Assembly: GCA_021323795.1 (NCBI GenBank) | Contig: JAJPKH010000117.1 | Location: forward strand, 1 to 45,269 | From: Acidiferrobacteraceae bacterium | GTDB lineage: Bacteria; Pseudomonadota; Gammaproteobacteria; Acidiferrobacterales; Sulfurifustaceae | DNA length: 45,269 nucleotides | Direction of reading: 5' to 3' | In this document: in pieces, positions 9,567 through 18,439 of the stretch | Layout: every line of letters begins with the position of its first letter | How positions within the stretch are numbered: the first letter of the stretch is position 1 | The notes under the pieces: model-generated | Databases searched by the model: none | Told to the model about the DNA's origin: nothing | Seen by the model: the letters and a program-made list of their open reading frames with translations, nothing else | Translations under genes and position numbers: made by a program

Positions 9567-11075
9567 ATGCAATCGCCAACGACCATCGACACTCTCGATC
9601 CGCAATGGATTGATCGCCTGCCCTACCACTTCGCCAAACGCCACGGCGTGCTGGCGGCGCGCCAATGCGAGGCGGGGCTCGAGGTGTGGGCGCGCCCGGG
9701 CGTCTCGAGCACCGTGCTCGCGGAGCTGCAACGGGCGCTCGGACAGCCGATACAGCTGCGCGAGCTGACCGTCGAAGCTTTCGATACCGCGCTTCACCGC
9801 GCCTACGAGCGCGGCAAGCACCACGCGATGGAAATCGTGGACGGGCTCGATACCGATCCGGATCTCACGGATCTCACGCAAGGACTCCCCCGCGTCGAGG
9901 ACCTGCTTGAGAGCGAGGACGACGCGCCGATCGTGCGGCTGATCAATGCGCTGCTCTCGCAGGCGGTGCGCGAAGGCGCCTCGGATATCCATGTCGAACC
10001 GTTCGAAACGCGCTCGGTCGTGCGTTATCGCATCGACGGCGTGCTGCGCGATGTCATCGAGCCGCCGCAAGCGGCGCACGGTCTCATCGTGTCGCGCGTG
10101 AAAATCATGGCGCGGCTCGACATCGCCGAGAAACGCATGCCGCAGGACGGACGCATCACGCTGCGCCTCGCCGGTCGGCCGGTCGACGTGCGCGTCTCCA
10201 CCCTGCCGACGGCTCACGGCGAGCGCGTCGTCATGCGTCTGCTCGACAAGCAGGCCGGCCGGCTGACGCTGCCGGCCATCGGCATGTCGCCGGAAATGCT
10301 CACCATACTCGATGGGCTGATCAATCAACCGCACGGCATTATCCTGGTAACGGGTCCCACCGGTTCCGGTAAGACGACGACGCTCTACGCGGCGCTGTCG
10401 CAGCTCGACACCAAGAGCCACAACATCATGACGGTCGAGGATCCGATCGAGTACGACTTGGACGGCATCGGCCAGACGCAAGTCAACCCCAAGACCGATC
10501 TCAGCTTCGCGCGTGCCCTGCGCGCCATTCTGCGCCAGGACCCGGACATCATCATGATCGGCGAGATACGCGATCTCGAGACGGCGCAGATCGCGGTGCA
10601 GGCGTCCCTCACCGGCCATTTGGTGCTCGCCACGTTGCACACGAACGATTCCGTCGGCGCGGTGACGCGCCTCGTCGATATGGGCATCGAGCCGTTTCTC
10701 GTCGCTTCGAGCCTGCTAGGCGTACTGGCGCAGCGATTGGTCCGGCGCCTGTGCCCGCAGTGCCGCAAGCCGCACGCGCCGGACGCGGCGGAGCGGCGGC
10801 TGCTGCAGCTTTCCGCGGAAGATGATCGGCAGATCAACATGCCGGTCGGCTGCGCCGAGTGCGCGAGCAGCGGTTACCAGGGACGCACCGGCGTGTTCGA
10901 GCTTCTCACCGTCGACGACGCGCTGCGCACGCTGATTCACGACGGCGCTTCCGAAGAACGCCTGCGCGACCACGCGCGCCACCGGGGCATGCACTCGATC
11001 CGCGAAGACGGGCTGCGCTGGGTGCTCGCCGGCGAAACCAGCCTCGATGAAGTCCTGCGCGTCTCGCGCGAGTAG
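9567..11075 (+). CDS. gspE: Type II secretion system ATPase GspE
   Basis: GspE is the cytoplasmic hexameric ATPase that drives pseudopilus assembly through GspL and GspF. The 502 residues carry an N-terminal GspL-binding domain, Walker A GPTGSGKT (263-270), an Asp box around VEDPIEYDL, Walker [11 protein letters not shown] (327-336), a His box ATLHTNDS and the zinc-binding module with C396, C399, C429 and C432. All catalytic motifs are intact. It is 9 bases from gspD. The following gap to gspF (107 bases) is the largest between gene ends and likely starts in the front half of the operon and holds a palindrome. Confidence 0.98.
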   Translation: MQSPTTIDTLDPQWIDRLPYHFAKRHGVLAARQCEAGLEVWARPGVSSTVLAELQRALGQPIQLRELTVEAFDTALHRAYERGKHHAMEIVDGLDTDPDLTDLTQGLPRVEDLLESEDDAPIVRLINALLSQAVREGASDIHVEPFETRSVVRYRIDGVLRDVIEPPQAAHGLIVSRVKIMARLDIAEKRMPQDGRITLRLAGRPVDVRVSTLPTAHGERVVMRLLDKQAGRLTLPAIGMSPEMLTILDGLINQPHGIILVTGPTGSGKTTTLYAALSQLDTKSHNIMTVEDPIEYDLDGIGQTQVNPKTDLSFARALRAILRQDPDIIMIGEIRDLETAQIAVQASLTGHLVLATLHTNDSVGAVTRLVDMGIEPFLVASSLLGVLAQRLVRRLCPQCRKPHAPDAAERRLLQLSAEDDRQINMPVGCAECASSGYQGRTGVFELLTVDDALRTLIHDGASEERLRDHARHRGMHSIREDGLRWVLAGETSLDEVLRVSRE

Positions 11076-11128
11076 GATCTCCCATGAGCCGTCATCACCA
11101 AAACGCTGTTACAAGCGCTAACGCCTGT

Positions 11129-11159
11129 CGCTCGTTCTCCCGCCGGGAGAGAGGGAGCG
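11129..11159 (+). repeat. GC-rich palindromic element between gspE and gspF
   Basis: TCTCCC (11136-11141) and GGGAGA (11145-11150) pair around a GCC loop, inside an outer pair CGCTC/GAGCG (11129-11133, 11155-11159). Similar elements lie before gspI and inside the lpxB 5' end. It may reduce expression of the downstream genes by attenuation, or act only as a dispersed repeat. Confidence 0.6.
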
Positions 11160-11182
11160 AAGGAAAAAGGGGCCGGTAAAAC

Positions 11183-12403
11183 TTGGCGGGCTTCGAATAT
11201 CAGGCACTGGATTCCACCGGCCGTGCGGTGCGCGGCGTCATCGACGGCGACGCCGAGCGCCAGGTGCGCGCGCTGCTGCGCGAGCGCGGGCTCACGCCGC
11301 TTTCGGTCGACGCCATCCGCGAGCAGCAGACGCGCGCGGGCGGCGGCAAGGCGCCGCGCGTGCGCCGCGGCATTTCCGGCAGCGAACTGGCGCTCGTCAC
11401 GCGTCAGTTCGCGACGCTGGTGCGCGCCGGCTTGACGCTCGAGGAATGCCTCACCGCGCTCATCGAGCAGACGGACAAACCACGCACGCGCAACGTGCTC
11501 GCCGGTGTACGCGGGCGCATGGTCGAAGGCCAGTCGCTCGCGCGCAGCATGGGCGCGTTTCCGCAGGCGTTTCCCGATATTTATCGCGTCATGGTCGACG
11601 CGGGCGAGCAGTCGGGCCGGCTCGTCGAAGTGCTCGAGCGTCTGGCGGATTACACCGAGAACCGGCAGGCGCTGCGGCAAAAAGTCGTGCTCGCGTTCAT
11701 TTACCCCGCCCTCGTGACGTTCGTGGCGATCAGTGTCGTGTCGCTGCTGCTGGTCTACGTCGTACCGCAGGTCACGCGCGTGTTTACCAACACCGGCCAG
11801 GCCCTGCCGTTGGTGACGCGCGTCTTGATCGCGATCAGCGACGCCGCGCGCGCCAGCGGAATTTTCTGGGTGATCGGCATTGGGGTGGCGATCATTGGGG
11901 GGCTGTTTGCATTGCGCAATCCGGCGGTGCGCTTCCGTTGGCACGGCGTGATGCTGCGCCTGCCCGTCGTCGGGCGGCTGGTGCGCGGCATCAACGCGGC
12001 GCGCTTCGCCGATACGCTCGGCATCCTGACCGCGAGCGGCATTCCGCTGCTGCCGGCGCTGCAGTCGGCGGTTCCCGTGGTGAACAACCTGCCGATGCGC
12101 GCCGGCGTCGAAGAAGCGTTGCGGCAAGTGCGCGAAGGCGGAAGCCTGTCGCGCGCGCTCGGCAAATCCAAGCTGTTCCCGCCGCTCGTCGTGCACCTGA
12201 TCGCGAGCGGCGAAGCGAGCGGACGCCTCGATGCCATGTTGCAGCGCGCGGCGGAGGCGCAAGCGCGCGAGCTCGAAAACTGGGTGAAGGCGTTGACCGC
12301 GTTGCTCGAGCCCGTGTTGATTCTGGTCATGGGCGTCATCGTGCTCTTTATCGTGATCGCGATACTGCTGCCCATCTTTGAAATGAACCAATTGATCAAA
12401 TGA
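11183..12403 (+). CDS. gspF: Type II secretion system inner-membrane platform protein GspF
   Basis: GspF is the polytopic platform protein that connects the GspE motor to pseudopilin assembly. The 406 residues hold two repeated cytoplasmic domains (FYQALD-like start FEYQALDSTGRAVRG; FATLVRAGLTLEECL; later FADTLGILTASGIPLLPAL) and three membrane segments (about 172-192, 225-242 and 377-400). The start is a TTG at 11183, preceded by AAAAAGGGGCC, giving MAGFEYQALD as in the family. An upstream ATG at 11084 is in the same frame but hits TAA at 11177, two codons before the TTG. The 3' end overlaps the ATG at 12400. Confidence 0.96.
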   Translation: MAGFEYQALDSTGRAVRGVIDGDAERQVRALLRERGLTPLSVDAIREQQTRAGGGKAPRVRRGISGSELALVTRQFATLVRAGLTLEECLTALIEQTDKPRTRNVLAGVRGRMVEGQSLARSMGAFPQAFPDIYRVMVDAGEQSGRLVEVLERLADYTENRQALRQKVVLAFIYPALVTFVAISVVSLLLVYVVPQVTRVFTNTGQALPLVTRVLIAISDAARASGIFWVIGIGVAIIGGLFALRNPAVRFRWHGVMLRLPVVGRLVRGINAARFADTLGILTASGIPLLPALQSAVPVVNNLPMRAGVEEALRQVREGGSLSRALGKSKLFPPLVVHLIASGEASGRLDAMLQRAAEAQARELENWVKALTALLEPVLILVMGVIVLFIVIAILLPIFEMNQLIK

Positions 12404-12411
12404 GGTTTTAC

Positions 12412-13017
12412 ATGCAGGAAGGACAAAACCGCGCATTCCGTCGCCGTCAAGAACGCATAGAACGGCGTCAACCCTCACTCTTATTCCCTGTCCCGCCCGC
12501 GCCGGAGACGGCCGCTTTCGCGCGTCCCGCGCTTCGCCGCATTCGCGCGTCCTTGGGCAGCAGAGCGAGCCGAAGCACGCTACCCGCGCACGTTATCGGG
12601 TCGCGCGGGTTTACGTTGATCGAGGTGCTCGTCGTGGTCGTGATCCTCGGCATCCTCGCCGGGCTCATCGTGCCGCGCATCATGGACCGGCCGGATCAGG
12701 CGCGCGTCGTGGCGGCGAAGAACGACATCCACGCGATCACCAACGCGCTCAAGCTGTACCGCCTGGATAACGGCACCTATCCGTCCGCCGATCAGGGGCT
12801 GACGGCGCTCGTGCGCAAGCCCGAGACCGGCGAGGTGCCGCGCAACTGGAAGAGCGGCGGTTATCTCGAGCGTCTGCCGAAAGACCCCTGGGGCGGCGAC
12901 TACCAATATCTGAACCCCGGCATCCATGGCGAAGTGGACGTGCTCAGTCTCGGCGCCGACCGCCAGCCCGGGGGCGAGGGCTACAATGCCGACATCGGCT
13001 CGTGGGATGCGAACTGA
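12412..13017 (+). CDS. gspG: Type II secretion system major pseudopilin GspG
   Basis: GspG is the main subunit of the pseudopilus. Prepilin peptidase should cut after the glycine in SRG before FTLIEVLVVVVILGIL; the mature part (about 135 residues) has the GspG calcium-site segment LGADRQPGGEGYNADIGSW. I chose the ATG at 12412 because TGAGG lies 7 bases before it; the ATG at 12400 is also possible. Either gives a leader of about 66-70 residues, against about 6-10 normally. A TTG at 12553 would give a 19-residue leader but has no ribosome site. The extra leader is arginine-rich and looks non-homologous. Confidence 0.93.
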   Translation: MQEGQNRAFRRRQERIERRQPSLLFPVPPAPETAAFARPALRRIRASLGSRASRSTLPAHVIGSRGFTLIEVLVVVVILGILAGLIVPRIMDRPDQARVVAAKNDIHAITNALKLYRLDNGTYPSADQGLTALVRKPETGEVPRNWKSGGYLERLPKDPWGGDYQYLNPGIHGEVDVLSLGADRQPGGEGYNADIGSWDAN

Positions 13018-13071
13018 GGCGAGGCGAACGCCTGTCCCGGTGAAAAAGCGGGTCGAGGTCAGGAAGCGAAT

Positions 13072-13620
13072 ATGATGTTTCGCCGCCCTCGCCTTCGCCC
13101 CTACGCGGCCAGAGAGCAGGAAGCGCGCCGATTCGTGCACGCGCACGGATTCACTTTAATCGAACTGGTCGTCGTCATGCTCGTGCTCACGATCATCCTC
13201 GGCATGGTCGGCGTGCGCTTGACGCGCGATCAAACCGACATTCTTCGCGACGAGGCCGGCCGCCTGGTGCTCGTGCTGCAAAACGCCCAGCAGCAGGCGA
13301 TTCTCGAAGGGCAACCGTACGCCTTCGCGTTCACGGACGAGGGTTACCGATTTCTGCGCATCGACACTAAAGGCAAGCTCGTCCCCATCGAAGCCGATGA
13401 GTTGCTCGCGCCGCGCAAGCTTCCGCCGCCCTTAATGCTGGGTCCCGTCAAACCGCGCGATGCGACGTCGCGGCGACCGGAGGTGATCCTGTTCGATCCG
13501 AGCGGGGAATTTCCGGCCTTCGCGATGGTGCTCACCTTCGGCGATATCTCGTGGTACGTACAAGGCTCGAGCGATGGCAGCATTCAATCTTCCCCGGTCC
13601 TTGCGCCGGCGGCCGCTTAA
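13072..13620 (+). CDS. gspH: Type II secretion system minor pseudopilin GspH
   Basis: A minor pseudopilin near the pseudopilus tip. HAHG before FTLIELVVVMLVLTIILG is the prepilin cleavage site and transmembrane helix; the rest is a soluble GspH domain (LVLVLQNAQQQAILEGQPY, RFLRIDTKGKLVPI). The ATG at 13072 has AGGAAG nearby and gives a 26-residue leader. A GTG at 13135 would give a 5-residue leader with AGGAAG 12 bases upstream, so the start is not settled. The 54-base gap after gspG contains a small AGGCG-AA-CGCCT hairpin. Confidence 0.92.
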   Translation: MMFRRPRLRPYAAREQEARRFVHAHGFTLIELVVVMLVLTIILGMVGVRLTRDQTDILRDEAGRLVLVLQNAQQQAILEGQPYAFAFTDEGYRFLRIDTKGKLVPIEADELLAPRKLPPPLMLGPVKPRDATSRRPEVILFDPSGEFPAFAMVLTFGDISWYVQGSSDGSIQSSPVLAPAAA

Positions 13621-13765
13621 CGCCGTGCGCGCGCACTTCCCGCTCCCTCATGCTGCTCCCGCCGGGGCGCGCGAACGCCCGCGCGCCCGTTCGGCGGCGC
13701 GAATGTCCGCTGGACATTCGCGCGACCACCGCCCCGATCCCCTCGCGGGGGGAGGGAGACGGGCC
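13621..13765 (+). repeat. Palindromic repeat block between gspH and gspI
   Basis: This 145-base stretch is read through in frame by an ORF from ATG 13574 but lies before the conserved GspI start. It holds a perfect 12-bp hairpin, GCGCGAATGTCC (13697-13708) with GGACATTCGCGC (13712-13723) around GCT. Before and after are C-runs and G-runs: CTCCC...GCCGGGG on the left, CCCC...GGGG at 13739-13750 on the right. The right part shares CCCCGATCCC and GGGGAGG-like words with the element in the lpxB 5' end. Confidence 0.65.
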
Positions 13766-14149
13766 GTGGCGCACGCGGCGCGTCGGCACTTCCTGATATC
13801 GGGCTTCACGCTGGTCGAAGTGCTGGTAGCCCTCGCCATTCTCGCCATCGCGCTGGCCGCGGTTCTGCGCGCCATGGGCCAGGCGATCGACCTCTCTACC
13901 GATCTGCGCGAACGCACGCTCGCGCTGTGGGTGGCCGAGGAGCGCGCCACCGAGTACCAGTTGAAACGCGACTGGCCGGGACTGGATACCAAGGAAGGCA
14001 CCATGGAGTTCGGCGGCCGGGAATGGCGCTGGCGCGACCGCATTTCCTCGACGCCGCTCGCCGAGCTGCGTCGCGTCGATATCGAGATCCGCACGCCGAA
14101 CTCGCCGGACGTCCTCGCGCACCTCGCCGTTTTCCTGCGCCAGCCATGA
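13766..14149 (+). CDS. gspI: Type II secretion system minor pseudopilin GspI
   Basis: A minor pseudopilin that forms the tip complex with GspJ and GspK. The GTG at 13766 follows GGAGG (13751-13755) by about 10 bases and gives a 13-residue leader ending in ISG before FTLVEVLVALAILAIALA, then the GspI core (LWVAEERATEYQLKRDWP). An ATG at 13574 in the same frame would add 64 residues encoded by the palindromic block and overlap gspH; I consider that unlikely. The stop overlaps the gspJ ATG in ATGA. Confidence 0.9.
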   Translation: MAHAARRHFLISGFTLVEVLVALAILAIALAAVLRAMGQAIDLSTDLRERTLALWVAEERATEYQLKRDWPGLDTKEGTMEFGGREWRWRDRISSTPLAELRRVDIEIRTPNSPDVLAHLAVFLRQP

Positions 14150-14808
14150 ACGGCGACATCCGCGCGCGCGGCTTCACGCTGTTGGAAATTCTCATCGCGG
14201 TCGCCGTGTTCGCGATATTTTCCGCGATGGCGTACGGCGGTCTGATGCGGCTGCTCGACAACCGCGAGCGCATCGATGCGGAACGGAGTTTCTGGCGCGA
14301 GGCCGCGCTCGGGTTCACGCGCCTCGAGCAAGACTTCGCGCTCGCGCGCAAGCGCCCTATCCGCGACAACGACGGCACCGAAAAGCCGGCCTTCACCGGC
14401 CAGCCGACGGATACGCGCGCGGTCGGCGAACCGAGCGTCGAGTTCACGCGCGGCGGAATACTGGTTCCGAACGGCTTCACCGCCGACTTGCAACGCGTCG
14501 CGTATCGACTGGTGGACGACAATCTCATGCGTATGACGTGGCCGGTGCTCGACCGCGCGCCGTTGACCAAGCCCGTCATGACGCCGCTGTTGCACAACGT
14601 CGAAGAATTCCAGGTGCGTTTCTTCATGAGCGGCAACGCGGTCGGAGCGGCCAGCGGCGCGGCGAGCGGCGCATGGATCGATCGCTGGCCGCCGCCGGCC
14701 CAGCAGGGCAGTAATTTCACGCCGCTGCCGCGTGCCGTGGAAGTCACCGTGGCGCTCAAGGGGCGCGGCAAGTACAAGCGCGTGTTCCTCGTGGGCGACG
14801 ATAAATGA
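14146..14808 (+). CDS. gspJ: Type II secretion system minor pseudopilin GspJ
   Basis: A minor pseudopilin of the tip complex. The 220 residues begin MNGDIRARG before FTLLEILIAVAVFAIFSAM, a 9-residue leader with standard cleavage and a glutamate at mature position 5. The rest is the GspJ beta domain (RLEQDFALARKRPIRDNDG, LQRVAYRLVDDNLMRMTWP). The ATG at 14146 overlaps the gspI stop and the TGA overlaps gspK, so the tip genes are tightly coupled. A longer frame from 13927 overlaps gspI and is rejected. Confidence 0.95.
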   Translation: MNGDIRARGFTLLEILIAVAVFAIFSAMAYGGLMRLLDNRERIDAERSFWREAALGFTRLEQDFALARKRPIRDNDGTEKPAFTGQPTDTRAVGEPSVEFTRGGILVPNGFTADLQRVAYRLVDDNLMRMTWPVLDRAPLTKPVMTPLLHNVEEFQVRFFMSGNAVGAASGAASGAWIDRWPPPAQQGSNFTPLPRAVEVTVALKGRGKYKRVFLVGDDK

Positions 14809-15785
14809 GAGCGCGCCAGCGAGGCGTCGCGCTGATCACGGCGATGCTCATCGTCGCGATCGTCGCCACGCTCGCGACTTCGCTCGCGCTCGGCCAGCAG
14901 GTATGGCTGCGCCAGACGCAGAATCTCGTCGACCTCGCGCAGGCGGAGCGCTTACGCCAAGGCGCGCTCGAGTTCGCCGCCGCGATCCTCGCGCGCGACG
15001 CCAAGAACGGCCAAACGAGCGGGACCGATAATCTGGACGAAGATTGGGCCAAGACGATACCGCCGTTGCCGGTGGAAGGCGGCGCGATCCTGATTTCCAT
15101 CGCCGATGCGCAGGCCCGTCTCAACCTGAACAACCTGATACAGCCTCCGCGACCGGGGCAGGCTCAGAGCGGCGGGCCGAGCACGGATTACGTGGGCGCC
15201 TACCGGCAGCTCTTGACGCTGCTCGGGTTGAATCCGCAGCTCGCCGATGCGCTGCTCGACTGGATGGACACCGATGCAACCGCGCAAGCCGACGGCGCGG
15301 AGGACATCGACTACTTGAACCACGATCCGCCCTACCGCGCCGCCAATCGCCCGCTGACGTCCGTCGATGAGCTGCGTCTCATCAAGGGCTACACCGAAGA
15401 CGTCGTCGAGAAGCTGCGTCCTTACGTCATCGTGTTGCCCGCGCCGGGACAATCCCCCGTCAACGTCAACACGGCCTCGGCGACGGTTCTTGCCGCGCTG
15501 ACGAACACGAGCATTGCGCAAACGGAGCAGATCGTCAGCGCCCGAGCGAACAATCCGTTCAAAGACGTCGGTCAGTTTCAAAAGCTGCTGCCGGGCAAGA
15601 CGCTCAACCCGTCGAACTATGCTGTGACCAGCGGGTATTTTATAGTGTCGGTCGAAACCCGTATCGGCCGGACGCAACGCCGCAGCGAGGCATTGGTCGA
15701 GCGCCCCGCGGGAGGCGCGAACGTGCGCGCGTTGTGGTATCGGCAACCTGCCGTCAAGATCGTATTGGATGAAGACAAGGCTTAA
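14805..15785 (+). CDS. gspK: Type II secretion system minor pseudopilin GspK
   Basis: GspK caps the pseudopilus; its large insert blocks further addition. The 326 residues start MRARQRG before VALITAMLIVAIVATLATSL. As usual for GspK the fifth mature position is not glutamate (VALIT). The alpha domain contains LTLLGLNPQLADALLDWMD and the helix-hairpin-helix-like segment NVNTASATVLAAL. It starts in ATGA with gspJ and its last 17 bases overlap the gspL start. Confidence 0.95.
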   Translation: MRARQRGVALITAMLIVAIVATLATSLALGQQVWLRQTQNLVDLAQAERLRQGALEFAAAILARDAKNGQTSGTDNLDEDWAKTIPPLPVEGGAILISIADAQARLNLNNLIQPPRPGQAQSGGPSTDYVGAYRQLLTLLGLNPQLADALLDWMDTDATAQADGAEDIDYLNHDPPYRAANRPLTSVDELRLIKGYTEDVVEKLRPYVIVLPAPGQSPVNVNTASATVLAALTNTSIAQTEQIVSARANNPFKDVGQFQKLLPGKTLNPSNYAVTSGYFIVSVETRIGRTQRRSEALVERPAGGANVRALWYRQPAVKIVLDEDKA

Positions 15786-17088
15786 AGACCGCTTCGGCGA
15801 CTGGCTCGGCGCGCTGAACGCCGGCTCCGCCTTGCTCGGCGGACGCGGCACCCAGCTGCTGTTGCCGCGCGGGTGGCCGGAAGGCAATCCTTCGGTCTAC
15901 TGGTGGACGCGCGGGCCGGACACGCGCAGCACGCGTGCGGGGCGCGAAGAGAATATCACGCAGTTGCCGCCGGCGTTGCGCGCCGGCCCGGTGCACGCGT
16001 GGACGCCACCGGGCGATACGTTGCTCACGCGCACCAAGCTCCCGACGCGTTCGCGCGCGCGCATACTTCAGGCCCTGCCCTACGCGCTGGAAGATCAGCT
16101 CCTCGATGAGCCGGAGAATCTTCATTTCGCGTACGCTCTGGAAGCGGACGGGAGCCTCGCCGTCGCCGTTACGCAGCGGGCGCGCCTGAATGTCTGGCTG
16201 GAAATCTTCAAGAGTGCCGGCGTGCGGCCGGCGAGCCTGTGTCCCGCGAATCTCGCGCTGCCGCTCTATCCCGACGCGTGGTCGGCGGCGTTTGTCGACA
16301 ACGAGCTCTGGGTGCGTAGCGGCGCGCACACGGGTTTCGTCAGCAGCGCCGCTCCCGACGCGCCGCCGCCGTTGCTCGAGGCCGCCTTGAAGGAAGCGAG
16401 CGCCCAAAACGCGGCTCCGCAGCAACTCATTCTCTATGCGCCCCCGGCCGATCTCGATTCCGAGCGCTGGGCCACGGCGCTTCACGTGCCGATCGTCGTC
16501 GAAACCGGAGATTTCTGGGAAACGGCACGCGCGCCCGCGCTCAATCTGCTGCAAGCGGACTTCGGGCAAGTCGCCCACGTGCAGCAAATCTTCCGGCCGC
16601 TGCGTCCGGCCGCGGTGATGCTCGGGGTTTGGCTCGTCGCGATGGTGATCATGGACGCGATCGAATGGGGGCGCTTGCGTCATGAACACAATGTGTACGC
16701 CGCCGAGATGCGGGAGATTTTTCAGCGCAGCTTCCCGGAAGTAAAAACGGTGCTCGATCCCGCCGCGCAGATGCAGAAACAGCTCGACGCGCTGCAGTCG
16801 CGCGGCGGCGGGCCGGCCGACCTGCTGCCGCTGCTGACGCGCGTCGCTCCGGCGTTACAGAACCAGCAAGGCCGCGTCAAACTTCAGGGCGTCAAGTACA
16901 CCGAGCGCAGCCTCACGCTCGAGCTCGCGCTGCCCGATTATCAGGCGCTCGATGCGATGAAGAACGCGCTGCAGGCGGCCAGCTTGGACGTCGAGGTGCT
17001 CGCCGCCAACGGCCGCGGCAATGAAGTCGAAGGCCGGCTGCGGGTGCAGCCGGGCGGACTGAAGATCAAACCGAAGCAGCCTTCATGA
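15769..17088 (+). CDS. gspL: Type II secretion system inner-membrane protein GspL
   Basis: GspL is a bitopic platform protein whose cytoplasmic actin-like domain binds GspE and whose periplasmic part binds GspM. The 439 residues have the N-terminal cytoplasmic domain (ALPYALEDQLLDEPENLHFAY is typical), a single membrane helix at about 282-299 (VMLGVWLVAMVIMDAI) and a C-terminal ferredoxin-like periplasmic domain (LQGVKYTERSLTLELALP). The start overlaps gspK and lacks a clear ribosome site, so translation is probably coupled. Confidence 0.93.
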   Translation: MKTRLKDRFGDWLGALNAGSALLGGRGTQLLLPRGWPEGNPSVYWWTRGPDTRSTRAGREENITQLPPALRAGPVHAWTPPGDTLLTRTKLPTRSRARILQALPYALEDQLLDEPENLHFAYALEADGSLAVAVTQRARLNVWLEIFKSAGVRPASLCPANLALPLYPDAWSAAFVDNELWVRSGAHTGFVSSAAPDAPPPLLEAALKEASAQNAAPQQLILYAPPADLDSERWATALHVPIVVETGDFWETARAPALNLLQADFGQVAHVQQIFRPLRPAAVMLGVWLVAMVIMDAIEWGRLRHEHNVYAAEMREIFQRSFPEVKTVLDPAAQMQKQLDALQSRGGGPADLLPLLTRVAPALQNQQGRVKLQGVKYTERSLTLELALPDYQALDAMKNALQAASLDVEVLAANGRGNEVEGRLRVQPGGLKIKPKQPS

Positions 17089-17597
17089 AGATGGACAGCG
17101 AGCTCTACCAAAGGACCCTCACTTACTGGCGCGGGCTCGCCCCTCGCGAACAGCTGGTGGTCGGCATCGGCGGCGTTGCCGCGGTCGTTCTCTTGCTTTA
17201 CGCGTTTCTTTGGGCGCCGCTCCAGCACGATCTCGACCGCCTGCGCGCCGAAGTGCCGCGCGAACAACAGCAATTGCAGTGGATGCGGGCGCAGGTCAAC
17301 CGCATCAATCAACTGCGCGCCGCCGCGCCAAGCGGCGTCCGGGGCGGAGGGCTGCTGAGCTTTGTCGAGCAGTCGGCGCAAACCTACGGTATCCGTACCA
17401 GCATCAAGCGCGTCGAGCCCGAAGGTCCCAACGCCGTACGCCTCGCGATCGACGGCGTCGCGTTCAACAGCCTCGCCGAGTGGCTCGCGAATCTGCAAAA
17501 GCAAGGCGGCGTGCGTATCGACAACGCCACGCTCGAACCATCGCCCACTCCCGGCGTCATCAACGCGCGGCTGTTATTGCGCGCTCCCGGTTCATGA
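17085..17597 (+). CDS. gspM: Type II secretion system inner-membrane protein GspM
   Basis: GspM partners GspL in the inner membrane. The 170 residues show a short cytoplasmic tail with LTYWRGLAPREQLVV, one membrane helix (GIGGVAAVVLLLYAFLWAPL), a coiled-coil stretch (LDRLRAEVPREQQQLQWMRA) and a small periplasmic domain ending LEPSPTPGVINARLLLRA. Length and topology match the family. The start and stop share ATGA overlaps with gspL and gspN. Confidence 0.94.
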   Translation: MKMDSELYQRTLTYWRGLAPREQLVVGIGGVAAVVLLLYAFLWAPLQHDLDRLRAEVPREQQQLQWMRAQVNRINQLRAAAPSGVRGGGLLSFVEQSAQTYGIRTSIKRVEPEGPNAVRLAIDGVAFNSLAEWLANLQKQGGVRIDNATLEPSPTPGVINARLLLRAPGS

Positions 17598-18403
17598 GCA
17601 ATGTGCGGCGCTTGCGGCGAGGCGCAGGCTATTTAATCCTCGGCCTTGTTCTTTACCTGATCTTCCTGCTGGCGACGGCCCCCGCCGTTTGGCTCGCCGA
17701 AGCCACGACGCGGCTGAGCGACGGCGCGCTCACGCTCGCGAGCCCGCGCGGCACCTTCTGGCGCGGCGCCGGCGAGCTCTATGCCGGAGGTCCGGCGACC
17801 GGCGTGCGGCATCTCGGCACGCTGCATTGGCAAGTGAACCCGTTGTGGCTGTTCGTCGGTCGCGCACAGCTCGCGATGCGGCTCGAGGGCGAACCCGCCC
17901 GAGGACAAGCCTCCGTGCGCGTGGGACTGCAGCGCAACATCAACGTGCGGGACCTGAACGCCTCGCTCCCGGCCCAGCTCACGCCGCTGATCTATCCGCC
18001 CGCCGCCTTCTTCGCGCCGACCGGCACGATTGAAATACAAGCGCCGAGCGTCGACGTGAGTCGCGAAGGCCTGGTGGCCGTTGCGGAAGCGCAGTGGCGC
18101 GGCGCCGGCGGGCGCTTCACCGGACCCGAGGGATTGGGCGACTATCGCGTCGAGATCACCGGCCGCGGCGATCTCGCGACATTTCGTCTCACCACATTGC
18201 GCGGTAACCTGGATCTCGCAGGCGAGGGGCAATGGCGCGTAACGGGCGACGGCGAGCTCCGGTTTAACGGCAGCGCGACGCCGAAAGGAAATGCCGCGCA
18301 ACTCGAGCCGCTCCTGCGCGCGCTCGGTCGCGATCTCGGCGGCGGCCGGCGCGAGATCCGCTTTGTCGGTAAGTTTCCGGTCATGCAGCAATTGGGATAT
18401 TAA
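17594..18403 (+). CDS. gspN: Type II secretion system protein GspN
   Basis: GspN is an accessory inner-membrane protein found in only some type II systems; its exact role is not established. The 269 residues begin with a basic tail and one membrane helix (AGYLILGLVLYLIFLLATAP), then a periplasmic beta-rich domain (SDGALTLASPRGTFWRGAG; LHWQVNPLWLFVGRAQLAM; LDLAGEGQWRVTGDGELRF). The ATG at 17594 overlaps the gspM stop. It closes the operon and converges on lpxB. Confidence 0.92.
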   Translation: MSNVRRLRRGAGYLILGLVLYLIFLLATAPAVWLAEATTRLSDGALTLASPRGTFWRGAGELYAGGPATGVRHLGTLHWQVNPLWLFVGRAQLAMRLEGEPARGQASVRVGLQRNINVRDLNASLPAQLTPLIYPPAAFFAPTGTIEIQAPSVDVSREGLVAVAEAQWRGAGGRFTGPEGLGDYRVEITGRGDLATFRLTTLRGNLDLAGEGQWRVTGDGELRFNGSATPKGNAAQLEPLLRALGRDLGGGRREIRFVGKFPVMQQLGY

Positions 18404-18439
18404 GGCAGCGTCCCGCGCGATCTAGTCGAAATAATAGAA

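Noticed and set aside
9255-10640. Minus-strand frame of 461 codons opposite gspE
   Set aside because: It is a GC-driven shadow of gspE with no recognisable domain.
17210-17593. N-terminal extension of gspN through gspM
   Set aside because: It overlaps gspM in another frame; GspN starts at the ATGA overlap with a normal membrane helix.
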